From IMG/VR virus record IMGVR_UViG_3300030109_004766, positions 1 through 32,701 of that record: a stretch of DNA of 32,701 nt; one strand, 5' to 3'. The stretch comes from a virus. A model generated the notes under the pieces. It was not told the DNA's origin. It ran no database searches and saw only the letters and a program-made list of their open reading frames with translations. Position numbers and translations under genes: made by a program. Shown here in pieces: positions 16,900-26,945 of this stretch (positions within the stretch are counted from its first letter, which is position 1; the number at the start of each line of letters is the position of its first letter).

Positions 16900-17259
16900 C
16901 TACTTCGCACTTCTACGCATCGTTAGTGTATCGATGATTCTATCAAAAGCCGCATCAACACCATCACTTGCGGGCTTGTAACGCTGACCATTTGTCGAGT
17001 CTTTCTTACCCATACCACCAAGGACACCCGCAACCGCTTGGGCCTTCGGCTGGTTCTTCTTAAACTTCGCGTAACGATCGATCTTTTTATCGGCTTTCGA
17101 ACTAGTCTTCTTTGGTGTACCGGGTACGTCCTTCATCAGATCAAACTCATCTTCCTTAGGTTTTTTGATCGACAACTCAGGCTTTGGTGCCTGATAAAAC
17201 CCCTCTGATTTTGGTTTGACTTTAAACTCAGGTGTATCAAGTCCCTCAAACTTACTCAT
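16900..17259 (-). CDS. Small Lys/Pro-rich protein of the internal-virion block
   Basis: The 119-aa product starts MSKFEGLDTPEFKVKP. The ATG at 17259 is chosen because AAGGA lies about 8 bases upstream and it overlaps the end of the 940-aa gene by only a few bases; a longer frame back to 17358 would overlap that gene by about 100 bases and adds a basic segment with no support. The protein is rich in Lys, Pro, Asp and Ser with repeats of K-P/K-S, likely disordered, with a helical C-terminus (AAFDRIIDTLTMRRSAK). It may be a small packaged or scaffold-like protein. No family is recognised. Confidence 0.7.
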   Translation of the reverse strand: MSKFEGLDTPEFKVKPKSEGFYQAPKPELSIKKPKEDEFDLMKDVPGTPKKTSSKADKKIDRYAKFKKNQPKAQAVAGVLGGMGKKDSTNGQRYKPASDGVDAAFDRIIDTLTMRRSAK

Positions 17260-20074
17260 TGTTTTGTCCTTGCTTATCGTCTTTGTCGGGCGGGAAACCT
17301 GCATGGAGTGTTTCCGCAGAAATCTGCGTTTTAAGATTAGGTTGTCCGCCCTGCCCAAGTACGGTCATATCTGACTTTTTTGCGTCGTCATTAGCGTCTT
17401 GATTTTTTCGTGCTTTCTTCGATTGGCGGTCTTCTTTCTTCTTTTTCCGACGCTCCATCATCTTAGCAAATAGACTACCAGGACCAAACAATTGACCTAT
17501 TCCCATGTCACCTGTGGGTTCCGGTAACTCACCCGAAGTCTTTTCTTCTTCGGGTACTTCAGTCGCTGGAGCAAATACTTCAGGGTTAATATTTAAGAAC
17601 ATGCGACCAGCAATATCCTCTTGCGTTTTAAGAGACTTAGGCGTTTTCTTACCCGTCATCTTCCGACGCTCACCAAAGCGTTTACGCGTACCTTTTTTCG
17701 CCTCCTTAACGTCTTCTTTAGAAGGCTCACCACCACCAACGATAAACTCGTCCGCCTGACTGTCTGTTTCCTCGCGAGCGCTTTCTTCTGAGTCTACTCT
17801 AGGCAATGCGCCAGGTGCGTCAGGATCGCGCGGGGGAGTGCCTGGGATCTTACCCGGATGATCTTCGTCAAGATTTATTGCCGCAGCAAAAGCCTCATTT
17901 TTCGCTTTCTCCACAGGATCAGGTGACTTTTCAAGATCTTCAGGTAGTTCAGAATCAGTTGGTATCAAATCTTCGGGATCAATACCTTTTGAACCGTACT
18001 CATCAATGAACGCGCTACCTTGAAGACTACGTGGCCCAAACAAACCCTCATCGGGTACAGCCTTATAACCAAAAACACCCGGATTGATGTGCGCGGCTGT
18101 TGCCGCGTCTAAAGCAGCAATTTCTTCTTGTGAGTCGGTGGGCATTTTCGCATGAAACTTTATGTTACCTGACGTAAGTGCTGACTGAAAATCGTCGCCA
18201 GAAAACATCTTCAGACCACCAGCTTCATCCTCAACAAACATATAATTACGATTTCCGGGTTCTTCTGCAGCTAAACTTAAGACACCGCTAGCTTGCTCAT
18301 CATCAAGCTGAATTAAGTTACCCTCTCCATCGATTTCATAAACATCGCCCTCAGGCGACACAACATGATGCAGTTGCACACCTAATTGAGGATTAGCTGC
18401 CAGTAACTCCGGTGAAATAGCGTCACCTTCAACATAGGCTGCTGTTCGTGTTCCATCAGTACTAATGTAGTGATAAGCCGTCTCACGTAAGCGATTATCT
18501 TGTGCTTCTTTCAAAGCATCTTCAGCAACGAGGTTACCCTCGGCATCCTCCAAAACATCGTCACCCACCCGAGCAAGGGGAGTCTGATCCGCCATTAAAA
18601 CTGCGTCAGTTTCTAATCGACTATAATTGCCTATCTCACGCTCATAGATACGCTTCGCACGACGGTCGATTCGAGTGACATCAGGTGCAGGCTTCTCAAG
18701 ATAGATCGCCCGCTTAACCTCACCAGGGTAAACCTGCCGCGCACCCTCAGGAGTTACGATACGAATGACGCCCTTGGGATCAGCCGCATGACGACGAAGG
18801 CGCTTACCAGTAATCGCTGTGCCGTCCGTAAACTCGATACGCAAAACCTCGCCAGTATCGATACCCCTCAACCCATAGTTACCCGCCGCACGCTTCGATT
18901 GGCGCTCCCAAGCAAGCAGAGCCGCAATATCGTCACCGCCAGCAACGTAGGTTGAGTAATCAGGAGTGCCATCCTCATTCATTGAAACTCTACCGAGGCG
19001 ATCCCAACCGTAGTCAGCAGCCCAAGCGCGGAAAACCGGATCGGCAATACCCTTTGCGATACCCGACCTTACACTATCGCTGGTCTCACCACCCATGATC
19101 TGAGCGCGAAGTTTCTCTACATATTCTTCTGCAAACTTATGTGATTGCTGGCGCATACGTGCATCTTCTACACGGGCCTTCAGGTCATCTGGGTTACCAA
19201 GTTGCTGCTCCAACTGAAACTGAAGCTGACTTGTGATTGCAGCTTCATCAAGTGTTTCCAGTAATCTTCTTGCCCCCTCTTCATCTCCATCGGCAGCCAT
19301 TGCTTGGGCTCGACCGAGGTTTGCTTCTACCGCAAGAGCCTCACGTCTGCGCTGATCGTCATACGCTATACGTCGGGTAAGATTCTGGTTGTATTGATCA
19401 ACAAACTCAAAGATTCGATTAAACTCAGGGCTACCAATGTTTCGACCCTTGTCACTATTCTTGATTGCGGCTTTTGATGCCTCAACATCAACCCTACCGT
19501 CAGGCGTATAGATAAATAAATCGGCGTTATTTCTATCGTTCATGCCGTCTAAGATGGCACGAAAAGTCGGTATGTATTGAGGGCTGTCAAAAGCAATTGC
19601 AGGCTTTTTCATTCCCGTAATCTTATCCATCGGTCTCAAAGCATTGAACCCGGCTATAAGTGGGTCCTGGCCTACGGGATTCGAAAAACCATCCAATGCA
19701 GAGAAGATTAGTTTCGTATCGGTTGATCGAACCTTGGTGTTGTACCGCTGCTCAGCATCGATAAACGTCTTATAGATACCCGCACGAATCTCAAACTGCT
19801 TGTCTAAACTTTGTTGTTTCGCTTTTGTTAGCTCAGTGTGGGCGCGGGTATTGGCCTTGTAGTACTCCAACTGGTTCTTGGCAGCAGCCAAAGCACGCTT
19901 GTCACCTTCCGTAGCAATACCCTGCTCGATCTTCTGCAGTAGATCCAAGGCTTTCTGATAAGCGTCGTACAACTCTTTCGACGTAAGATCGTCGTCAGTA
20001 GATACCGTGCCACCACGTTTATTCTTGACGGCTTCGATAATCGCTTCAGTTGTCTGTGCTACTTGATCTGCCAT
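17252..20074 (-). CDS. Large internal virion/ejection-type protein
   Basis: The 940-aa product is helical in its first ~330 residues (long charged helices such as KELYDAYQKALDLLQKIEQG), has a beta-rich middle (about 390-690, e.g. VLRIEFTDGTAITGKRLRR and YEIDGEGNLIQL), and ends in an acidic/Pro-rich, then very Lys/Arg-rich disordered tail (about 700-940, ERRKKKKEDRQSKKARK). It is unrelated by eye to a portal or tape measure. AGAAGG lies 8 bases before the ATG. It follows the small Ala/Gly-rich membrane protein and precedes further large proteins, the order seen for internal core proteins in short-tailed phages. I see no lytic transglycosylase motif. Function inferred only from position and build. 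Confidence 0.75.
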   Translation of the reverse strand: MADQVAQTTEAIIEAVKNKRGGTVSTDDDLTSKELYDAYQKALDLLQKIEQGIATEGDKRALAAAKNQLEYYKANTRAHTELTKAKQQSLDKQFEIRAGIYKTFIDAEQRYNTKVRSTDTKLIFSALDGFSNPVGQDPLIAGFNALRPMDKITGMKKPAIAFDSPQYIPTFRAILDGMNDRNNADLFIYTPDGRVDVEASKAAIKNSDKGRNIGSPEFNRIFEFVDQYNQNLTRRIAYDDQRRREALAVEANLGRAQAMAADGDEEGARRLLETLDEAAITSQLQFQLEQQLGNPDDLKARVEDARMRQQSHKFAEEYVEKLRAQIMGGETSDSVRSGIAKGIADPVFRAWAADYGWDRLGRVSMNEDGTPDYSTYVAGGDDIAALLAWERQSKRAAGNYGLRGIDTGEVLRIEFTDGTAITGKRLRRHAADPKGVIRIVTPEGARQVYPGEVKRAIYLEKPAPDVTRIDRRAKRIYEREIGNYSRLETDAVLMADQTPLARVGDDVLEDAEGNLVAEDALKEAQDNRLRETAYHYISTDGTRTAAYVEGDAISPELLAANPQLGVQLHHVVSPEGDVYEIDGEGNLIQLDDEQASGVLSLAAEEPGNRNYMFVEDEAGGLKMFSGDDFQSALTSGNIKFHAKMPTDSQEEIAALDAATAAHINPGVFGYKAVPDEGLFGPRSLQGSAFIDEYGSKGIDPEDLIPTDSELPEDLEKSPDPVEKAKNEAFAAAINLDEDHPGKIPGTPPRDPDAPGALPRVDSEESAREETDSQADEFIVGGGEPSKEDVKEAKKGTRKRFGERRKMTGKKTPKSLKTQEDIAGRMFLNINPEVFAPATEVPEEEKTSGELPEPTGDMGIGQLFGPGSLFAKMMERRKKKKEDRQSKKARKNQDANDDAKKSDMTVLGQGGQPNLKTQISAETLHAGFPPDKDDKQGQNNE

Positions 20075-20086
20075 TGTTTAAACCTT

Positions 20087-20863
20087 CTATTGAGACCCTA
20101 CGGCTGGGTTTTGGCCTGGTGGAGTGGTCGCTTGGGGTTGAGCCGCGAGGGCCTCACCAGCAGCCCCTGCCTGAGCCGGTCGATTAGGATTGAACGCGCC
20201 CGCTGCATAAAGTGCCGTACCCGCACCAATACCCGTACCGATACCACCCGCAATACCAGAACCGATTGCCGTATTAGCCGCTGCAATACCCTGCTCAGCA
20301 GCTTGTCTCTGTGCTGCCGCCGATTGAATAATCCCTCTATCAGCCGTCTGCTCAGCCGCACGAATCTGAGAATGCAGTGCCTGTTGCTGACTACGAGACT
20401 TAGCCGCTGCGTCAGCACTACCAGCACGCAAAGCGTCCGTCAGTTTACGTTTCCTACCAGCAGCAAAAGGATTTTGCGAGTCGCGAGCAATATTAGCCGC
20501 TGCAGTCTTTGTATCGGCTTCGTAAGTGCGCCGAGTTTCCCCGACACCCCGACGCATTTCTGCTTCGCTGAGACCGTAATCACCCTTCTTAAGTCTCTTA
20601 CGCGCTTCTTTCTGTTCCTGTCGAAGTGCTTTCGCTTCGGCACTTTTATCGTACCGCTTCATGGCTTTCTTTGCCTGAACGCCCTTAATGATTTGTGGGG
20701 CAGCACCCGCAGCTAGCGCACCAGCAATTAAAACGCCCGCTGTAACGGGTTCAATACTAAAAAGAATGTCGCCGGATTCGCCCCGAAAGACGAAACAAAC
20801 AACCAAAGAAACCAAATACAGAATAGCCTGGACCGGAGTAAATTTAGGGAACAACAAAGACAT
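20087..20863 (-). CDS. Small Ala/Gly-rich internal virion (ejection) protein with membrane segments
   Basis: The 258-aa product has hydrophobic segments at about residues 11-26 (VQAILYLVSLVVCFVF) and 39-60 (PVTAGVLIAGALAAGAAP), an amphipathic Arg/Lys/Glu-rich helical region (about 62-110) and a long Ala/Gln/Arg helix (about 115-200). A Gly-rich segment (GIAGGIGTGIGAGTAL, about 202-217) is followed by a Pro/Gln tail. This resembles the small core protein of short-tailed phages (T7 gp14 type), which inserts in the outer membrane during genome delivery; the match is by architecture rather than by recognised sequence. GGAGA lies 7 bases before the ATG. It heads the internal-virion block. Confidence 0.72.
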   Translation of the reverse strand: MSLLFPKFTPVQAILYLVSLVVCFVFRGESGDILFSIEPVTAGVLIAGALAAGAAPQIIKGVQAKKAMKRYDKSAEAKALRQEQKEARKRLKKGDYGLSEAEMRRGVGETRRTYEADTKTAAANIARDSQNPFAAGRKRKLTDALRAGSADAAAKSRSQQQALHSQIRAAEQTADRGIIQSAAAQRQAAEQGIAAANTAIGSGIAGGIGTGIGAGTALYAAGAFNPNRPAQAGAAGEALAAQPQATTPPGQNPAVGSQ

Positions 20864-20893
20864 TAATTTCTCCGTGTAAAGTATAGCGCGAAA

Positions 20894-22006
20894 TTACAGA
20901 AAAGACATCACACGCGCGTTTCTAATTCCAAGTGATAGTTTTCCTGTGAGATTAAAATGCCCTCGACACTTGTACTCAACGGTCTGCCAGTCATCTACAA
21001 CCGTTGCCTTGCCTAAACTCAGTACAAAAACAGGACCACTCGTTCGACCTTTGATACTTTGCATGACATCAATCGAACATTGTACACCTATCTCATGATA
21101 CCCCTGAGATAAAAAAGTCAGGGAGCGTGTATCTGTACCTGCGTCGTTTCGGACATATTTTGACGGTTCAGTTTCTGTTTTAGCCTGTGTAGAACCACAA
21201 CCAATTAAATGGTGTAGGTCAAAGTGGGTCGCTGAATGGGCTTCAGTCTGTACGTATCGAGGATTCCCGCCACCTAATCTTGTCGCGGGGGCGCCCAATT
21301 CTTCGTAGTGGTCTAATCCTGGACCCCATTGATATTTAGAATCACGTGCAGATAGGTCGGAATCAGTCAACCAGGGATTATTTGCTCCTGGGGATACGGG
21401 ATGAAAAAAGTTTTCGCCCAGCACTCTTTCAGTGTGGGCTAAAGGCGTACCATCAAATGTACACCGCAACTTGATTGTTGTCTGAACAGGGTAGTTGAAT
21501 CGTGTATTATTTGAGTCTTGATATCGACCTGACCAAGAATTAAAGCTGAGAAAAAAACTCCACTGACACAAAGCAACATTGGCCTCATAAGGTTGATACC
21601 ACCTAAGACTTAGTCCTGGCAGGTTGAAATACTCATCTTCATCGTCAGTTGTCGTGGCACTGCTATTACCAAACACAGTACTTGATTCTCGCATTGACTC
21701 CATACGCGCTAATGCAGCCTGCTCCGGCATAATATGCTGGGCTTTTATGAGAGTTGCTGGGTCCAAGTTTTCTGTGTCTAAGTTGCCATTGATCCCGCCA
21801 ACAATACCGCGATAACCTTGACCGGTCAGAAATTCATCAGCCCATCTATTAGTATAGATCGAATCTGTGTACCTGGTTGATTGAACCACATCACCAAACC
21901 CTGCCGCGATCAGTCTCTCATCGGCACCCGCCCAAGATGATGCTGTAAGATCATTAGGTACATCATCTGGGGGTATCTCGTAATGTGGAAGTTTTATCTT
22001 CGGCAT
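20894..22006 (-). CDS. Tail-associated structural protein
   Basis: The 370-aa product is aromatic-rich and mixed beta in character without membrane segments. The N-terminal part (PHYEIPPDDVPNDL) is charged; the C-terminal half carries SATHFDLHHLIGCG and a YHEIGVQCSIDV strand about 70 residues from the end, then VVDDWQTVEYKCRGHF. The G-Y-H-E-I-x-V segment is similar in form to GKHTIEIVARR in the 810-aa neighbour, so the two may share a beta-domain. AGGT precedes the ATG. It lies 8 bases after the 810-aa gene and is probably a peripheral tail or fibre-holding protein. No family name can be given. Confidence 0.74.
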   Translation of the reverse strand: MPKIKLPHYEIPPDDVPNDLTASSWAGADERLIAAGFGDVVQSTRYTDSIYTNRWADEFLTGQGYRGIVGGINGNLDTENLDPATLIKAQHIMPEQAALARMESMRESSTVFGNSSATTTDDEDEYFNLPGLSLRWYQPYEANVALCQWSFFLSFNSWSGRYQDSNNTRFNYPVQTTIKLRCTFDGTPLAHTERVLGENFFHPVSPGANNPWLTDSDLSARDSKYQWGPGLDHYEELGAPATRLGGGNPRYVQTEAHSATHFDLHHLIGCGSTQAKTETEPSKYVRNDAGTDTRSLTFLSQGYHEIGVQCSIDVMQSIKGRTSGPVFVLSLGKATVVDDWQTVEYKCRGHFNLTGKLSLGIRNARVMSFL

Positions 22007-22013
22007 AAGTTAC

Positions 22014-24446
22014 CTACTTGTTTATCTTGAGGGCCGTTAAAGAAGCATTACCTACGCAAGTCTCTACTCCCGAAAGAATACCCCGACCAAAAGCGGGCGA
22101 TGCCCAAGCGTCCCATACGGGGTAATAGTCACCATCTGTACCAACCTTTTGTCGTGCGCTACTGCTGGTATCATCGCCATACACCGCAGCTAGGTCCCAC
22201 CAGTTAGACGGAAAAGTTGTACTCACAAAAACTGCGACTTCTTTGATAGTCGGTATCCCACTTAGGTGGCAGACTAAAGGCACATTACAACCGAGATTAG
22301 ATGGAAGTGTATTACCTCCACGCTTATCTGTGGGCCGTTCTTTGACGGAAAAACTATAGTCAGACGCACCAGTACCATAAGCAGCTTCGACGAGTTTCAT
22401 GTCACCACCAGACCAATCAGCAACAAAATACTTAGACCGATTTACCCAAGTGTAAGAATTAACCATTGCAGGTGCTTTTTCTGACGCAATTATCCAACTA
22501 CTATCAGAATTACCGGTACGATAACCAATTGCAAATAAGGCAAATAAATCTAGATATTTACCGTCCTGTAAGTAACTTGTGTACGCGTTCAAACGGTTTT
22601 CATGAACATCATCACCAAGCATTGCACGTGCTTTAGCGGATAATATACCTCGAATCCACTTGACCTCTAAATCAGCCATGAGAATAAGATCTTGCGTGGT
22701 TGACGGACTTAATTGATCCGTCTCTATAGCCAACGCCTTTGTTACTTCGTCTGTTTTATCAAAACCTTGAACCTTCTGCCAACCAAAAGTATTCTCAGCA
22801 GCCCACCCAACACCGGCTGTATCATGCGTATCTATCGCGTCGTTGTTAAAGCCAGGAAACCGTGCATGAGATTGACAACTCTCGGTCGTTGGCTCCCATA
22901 AACCGCTGTTAACATTACGACTAAAATTACTAGAAAGTGTCCGAGTAAATGCGTAAGCGATTTTTGACGGTAGGTGTGTATTTGGGAGTGAGTGCCGCCT
23001 GATCTCCGGAGATCTAATCGAGTTACACGCATCCTTAAGCAAGTTTCTTGGTGTTCGAACCCGACTCTTATAAATTACATCCTCTGTTTCCCACGATACG
23101 TTACGCAAGTAATCATCCTCGGGCGGTAATTGAACTAAGTCGTCATCTTCAACCGCATCTGATACGCTCGAAAGCTTATGCAACTCCATCGCGTAAAGGC
23201 GACGAGAAAACACACCGACAAAGTCGCCATATTGAAACTCACCTTTCTTTCTGTCTAAGCGACGAGCAACAATTTCGATTGTATGTTTACCGGCAGATAT
23301 CGGTACCGTAGCCCCAATACGAACAGGCATTACTTCGGGACCACAACTCACAGCCCTACTTCTCGGTAACTTTTGTCCTGCAGGCGCTATCGGCTCGTCC
23401 CAAGTACCGTAAAAAGCTTTTGCTCGGTTATGTCGTTGAGCCACACGCTTAGAGTAAAAGTCTTTTGAGTCTTCTATAAATGTCGCTATGGGACTATCTT
23501 CTATCTGAAGCCCATGAGCAGATTCTTCAAACGAATAATCTTTACCCGTAATGGTTTCTTCAATGATTTTACCATCTACACGTAAAGCAAATTGAACCAA
23601 CGAAGGATAAAAGCCCTTTGAAATATGGTGTTGACCACCTAAATTAGGGAAACTTCTCTCAACTTTAGGTGACGGCTCATTTAATGGGTAAGCATAAAGT
23701 GCCTCCCCCTTTACCGCAGATGAAGCGGGGAGAGTTTCATTGGCAGTAGCATCCCAGTTTAGGTCGGGCCCAGAAACATTCAATACGTCACGTTCTTGAA
23801 GCGCTAATTCCTCGTTGTTATACGTTATATCCCAACCAACATTGGAACCCCTTACCAGACTACCCCTAAACGGATCAACAACAAAGGCCATCTGATCATT
23901 GGTAGCCCAAGGTGATTTGTACTCATAAAAACCCTGCCAAATATATTGCAGGTAAGCGCACAACCATAAATTTGCCTCACCCTTAGATTCAAAGGTAATT
24001 TTCATCGGCGCACTTAAGTTTGCGTTTCTTACCGCAGACCACTCACCTGTATGAGGAATGATAAACGGTTTTCCGTCACCCGCAGTATTTTTATCTTCGT
24101 GATGCCGAAAGGTTTTACCATCAGGCTCGACAAAATTTGGTGGGTGACGATCATAATTGGGTGGGATACTTTTCCCGTTATCCATGTAATAGAAAGACTC
24201 AACCTCGGCTTTTTGAAATGAGTGATAAGCCTCCCTAAAAACTATACGCTTATCATTGTCTGCCGTTGCGTCCGAGAAGTTTTGTGTGTCAGGCTCGAAT
24301 TTACTTTTTAAATTCTTCCCAATAAAATTGTGTCGATCAAAGCCCGTAGTCAATATGTCATTTACAGGCTCAAGATCACTTTTAAAGTCTTCAGGCGTTA
24401 AGATATCTTGTTTTCTTATATATCGACGCGGAAAAATAAACGGCAT
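22014..24446 (-). CDS. Large tail structural protein
   Basis: The 810-aa product begins MPFIFPRRYIRKQDILTPEDF, a pattern I remember from aquatic phage structural proteins. Around residues 335-430 there is a beta domain with PVRIGATVPISAGKHTIEIV and VFSRRLYAMELHKL strands. Other parts are rich in Trp, Tyr and Asn, typical of large beta-structured tail proteins. AAGGA lies 9 bases before the ATG, which is only 2 bases after the stop of the 827-aa gene, so the two are probably coupled. The product may form part of the tail tip or baseplate-like hub, but this is inferred from position between the propeller protein and internal-virion genes. Confidence 0.76.
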   Translation of the reverse strand: MPFIFPRRYIRKQDILTPEDFKSDLEPVNDILTTGFDRHNFIGKNLKSKFEPDTQNFSDATADNDKRIVFREAYHSFQKAEVESFYYMDNGKSIPPNYDRHPPNFVEPDGKTFRHHEDKNTAGDGKPFIIPHTGEWSAVRNANLSAPMKITFESKGEANLWLCAYLQYIWQGFYEYKSPWATNDQMAFVVDPFRGSLVRGSNVGWDITYNNEELALQERDVLNVSGPDLNWDATANETLPASSAVKGEALYAYPLNEPSPKVERSFPNLGGQHHISKGFYPSLVQFALRVDGKIIEETITGKDYSFEESAHGLQIEDSPIATFIEDSKDFYSKRVAQRHNRAKAFYGTWDEPIAPAGQKLPRSRAVSCGPEVMPVRIGATVPISAGKHTIEIVARRLDRKKGEFQYGDFVGVFSRRLYAMELHKLSSVSDAVEDDDLVQLPPEDDYLRNVSWETEDVIYKSRVRTPRNLLKDACNSIRSPEIRRHSLPNTHLPSKIAYAFTRTLSSNFSRNVNSGLWEPTTESCQSHARFPGFNNDAIDTHDTAGVGWAAENTFGWQKVQGFDKTDEVTKALAIETDQLSPSTTQDLILMADLEVKWIRGILSAKARAMLGDDVHENRLNAYTSYLQDGKYLDLFALFAIGYRTGNSDSSWIIASEKAPAMVNSYTWVNRSKYFVADWSGGDMKLVEAAYGTGASDYSFSVKERPTDKRGGNTLPSNLGCNVPLVCHLSGIPTIKEVAVFVSTTFPSNWWDLAAVYGDDTSSSARQKVGTDGDYYPVWDAWASPAFGRGILSGVETCVGNASLTALKINK

Positions 24447-24448
24447 AG

Positions 24449-26932
24449 CTATCGATCCTTTCGACGAGGGACACGACCAAGTGGTGTACCCTTCGTAGCG
24501 ATACTCGTATCAAACGCAAACGCAGCAAGGCGCATTCGACCTAATGGAGGGTAACCAAGCCCAGGGTGTAAACCAGCTTCCTCTACCCTTTCCCTTCTCT
24601 CGAACCACTCTGGCCAGGAGGTCATATAACTGTCCCACGAAGTAAATTTGCCCAACACTAATGAGTGGGCGGACCAGTCATTTGCGTGAAGATAATCACG
24701 TCTATCCCTAGAATCATCCAGAGGAAAATCAATTCTCTGCAAAGAAACCGGATCATCTGCACCGAGAAACGGCGCAGGCCACCCAATCATCTCAATCTCG
24801 AAAGCCCAAGAACTTACATTATGTAGGTCCACAGGAACCGATCGCCAAAATAAACGAGGCTCACGCACTCTTGCCTCATCCAGTTGTGCTTCACCTGCGA
24901 TATCCTTAACCAAACCAGAATCGTCATCGACACCGACAGCGACTAAATCACGCATTTCCTGAACGGGTTTCCAAGAACCATTTTTATAGATACGTACGAT
25001 TGCATTACCGTTCCAAGCATCTTTCATCCCAACGTAGAGAGAACGAACATTTGTCGGCTGAAGCCCACTTTCGTTAGATAAGATCCAGTTTGATCGATAT
25101 CGAACACGTCTTGGTGGACCAAACCAATCATTTGTTTGATGATCCAGCAAAAATACACGGGCTAAATTTACTTTAAATTCTGTCGGCTCTGTTTGCCGAT
25201 CAACCGTACCCGTAATGTCTACTTGTTGTTCGCGATAGTCAAACCCAATTGCATATGTATGACGTCGCCAATCTGACGTTGTACAAATATCCGATAAACC
25301 CAGACGTAATGTTTGCCTTCTCCAATACTGACCATCAAAACAAAACATCAAACGATTTGCATTTGACCCAGCTTCAGCCACCAAACAACGATACTCATTC
25401 TTGTCCGTGTCAAATGTAGCTACAGCCAGATTAATTCGACTGAAATTAATATCGGATTTAAACGATTTCTGGATGGGGTCACTTATGCGAAAGATCTGCC
25501 CTAATTCCTTCATACCGTAAAAGCCGTCACGGCTTAGCCAAATCAAAGTGCCGTTTCGAAGGGCTGCAATAGATCGGGGAGCACTGCAGCCAATGCCAAG
25601 AGAGATCGGCTGTGGTTGAGTAAAATCGTCGCCAACAGCATACATAGAGTTTTCAGTGAAGGCTATTAAGACGCCATTGTGTGACGCCAGCCCTGTGATG
25701 CTCGCCCCACCTGAGTCAGGGTAAATGTAGTCGTCCTTCAAAAAGGTCCCAGGAAAATTAACTTCGGATCGACGCAAAAGACCAGGGTCGCCTGGAATAT
25801 TAGCGATAATCAAACGACCTTGATGTGCGCAAGCGATACGAAAAACAGGCACACTAATCGTTTCAGTCCAAGGAGAGCCCAACTCACTATCAGCTAAGTT
25901 ATCATCATAAACAAACGGTACAGTACCTGGTACACGGACTAAAAAACGCGGCGTATTATCCACATGCCGGGTGTCAGGTGTACGATATATGTGTGTCGCA
26001 ACTGTGTGTTCAGGCGCGTTACCACTCATACGAACCAAGAATCTGCGGGTTAGATCATCAATCTCACTACCGTCAGCCTGTAAAAATATGCTATTGTTGG
26101 TTGAATCAGGACTATTGGTCTTGCCATCGATATTACTGTGCTGTTTAAACGGATCAGCTTGATTAGCTTTAGTCGAGACTGGTTCACTGCGAGACGAAAA
26201 TTCAGATAAGTTGCCGTTGATATCCTCGTACTGAAAGTGGTAATACCACTGACCAGCCAACAAAGAACCCTTACGACCTGTTAGTGTGTCACCTGGAGTA
26301 CCTATTCTACCCGGCCACGAATAACCCTGAGAATTCGGGTAAAATCGATTAACTTCACTCGGTTCAGGTTGAGACGGACCTGCTAACATCGGTGTTGAAG
26401 GTTTTGTAGAATAACCTAAAACCTCTACTGAACCGTCATACGATATGGTTCTTGCCCGATCAATCCCATTCGTAAAAATAACTTGGTTGTTAATTAAAAC
26501 ATACTGATCGGGAAACAATGGCTGAATAACAGACCTCAAACCGTCTGCAATTACCTCATGCTTAGTCTGATATTCGCCTCGAAACCGATATAGTTTATCG
26601 CCAAAACGATAATATAATGTATCTGCTGAACCATTAAGAAACTGAGCAAAGAAGATACTGTGAGGTCTCAAGGTATTATAAAAATGCCTAACAAAACCAT
26701 CAGACATACCAGTAACTGTGATCTCGTCATCAATTGTTGCGAAACCTTCAGTTGCCTCGGCGTATTCACCTATATCTAAGGTCGTCGGACCAACAATACT
26801 TTTTAGCGTATCGCCTTCTTCTATCTCAAAATTCTCCACGTACCACGCGAGGGCCACAGGTGAATATGACTTGCGACCCTCGCCAGGTGGTATGATTACG
26901 GTGTTTGTACTTTGTTGCGTCGGTCCAGACAC
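24449..26932 (-). CDS. Propeller-like tail nozzle/hub protein
   Basis: The 827-aa product starts at a GTG with GAGAGG 5 bases upstream. It has repeated beta-blade features: GDKLYRFRGEY, ISYDGSVEVLGY, GNLSEFSSRSEPVS, GLASHNGVLIAFTENSMYAV and SRDGFYGMKELGQIFRISD. G-x-L/M-x-x-F/A and W-R-R-Q/H strands recur along the length. This pattern fits the beta-propeller nozzle proteins that cap the adaptor in short-tailed phages (T7 gp12/P22 gp10 type), which I infer from size, strand pattern and position after an adaptor candidate and a 168-aa protein. Sequence identity to those proteins is not claimed. The stop is followed after 2 bases by the next ATG. Confidence 0.78.
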   Translation of the reverse strand: MSGPTQQSTNTVIIPPGEGRKSYSPVALAWYVENFEIEEGDTLKSIVGPTTLDIGEYAEATEGFATIDDEITVTGMSDGFVRHFYNTLRPHSIFFAQFLNGSADTLYYRFGDKLYRFRGEYQTKHEVIADGLRSVIQPLFPDQYVLINNQVIFTNGIDRARTISYDGSVEVLGYSTKPSTPMLAGPSQPEPSEVNRFYPNSQGYSWPGRIGTPGDTLTGRKGSLLAGQWYYHFQYEDINGNLSEFSSRSEPVSTKANQADPFKQHSNIDGKTNSPDSTNNSIFLQADGSEIDDLTRRFLVRMSGNAPEHTVATHIYRTPDTRHVDNTPRFLVRVPGTVPFVYDDNLADSELGSPWTETISVPVFRIACAHQGRLIIANIPGDPGLLRRSEVNFPGTFLKDDYIYPDSGGASITGLASHNGVLIAFTENSMYAVGDDFTQPQPISLGIGCSAPRSIAALRNGTLIWLSRDGFYGMKELGQIFRISDPIQKSFKSDINFSRINLAVATFDTDKNEYRCLVAEAGSNANRLMFCFDGQYWRRQTLRLGLSDICTTSDWRRHTYAIGFDYREQQVDITGTVDRQTEPTEFKVNLARVFLLDHQTNDWFGPPRRVRYRSNWILSNESGLQPTNVRSLYVGMKDAWNGNAIVRIYKNGSWKPVQEMRDLVAVGVDDDSGLVKDIAGEAQLDEARVREPRLFWRSVPVDLHNVSSWAFEIEMIGWPAPFLGADDPVSLQRIDFPLDDSRDRRDYLHANDWSAHSLVLGKFTSWDSYMTSWPEWFERRERVEEAGLHPGLGYPPLGRMRLAAFAFDTSIATKGTPLGRVPRRKDR

Positions 26933-26945
26933 CGAAACCTCTCAT

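Noticed and set aside
17260-17358. Upstream extension of the 119-aa gene
   Set aside because: Would overlap the 940-aa gene by about 100 bases; the internal ATG has an AAGGA site.
17252-20074. The 940-aa protein as portal
   Set aside because: No portal-like wing/clip pattern seen; Lys-rich disordered tail and location after the small ejection protein do not fit.
20063-20716. Long plus-strand open frame (217 codons) opposite the 258-aa gene
   Set aside because: Product is Arg/Ser/Thr/Cys/Leu low-complexity, antisense to an Ala/Gln/Gly-rich gene with good ribosome site; typical shadow frame.
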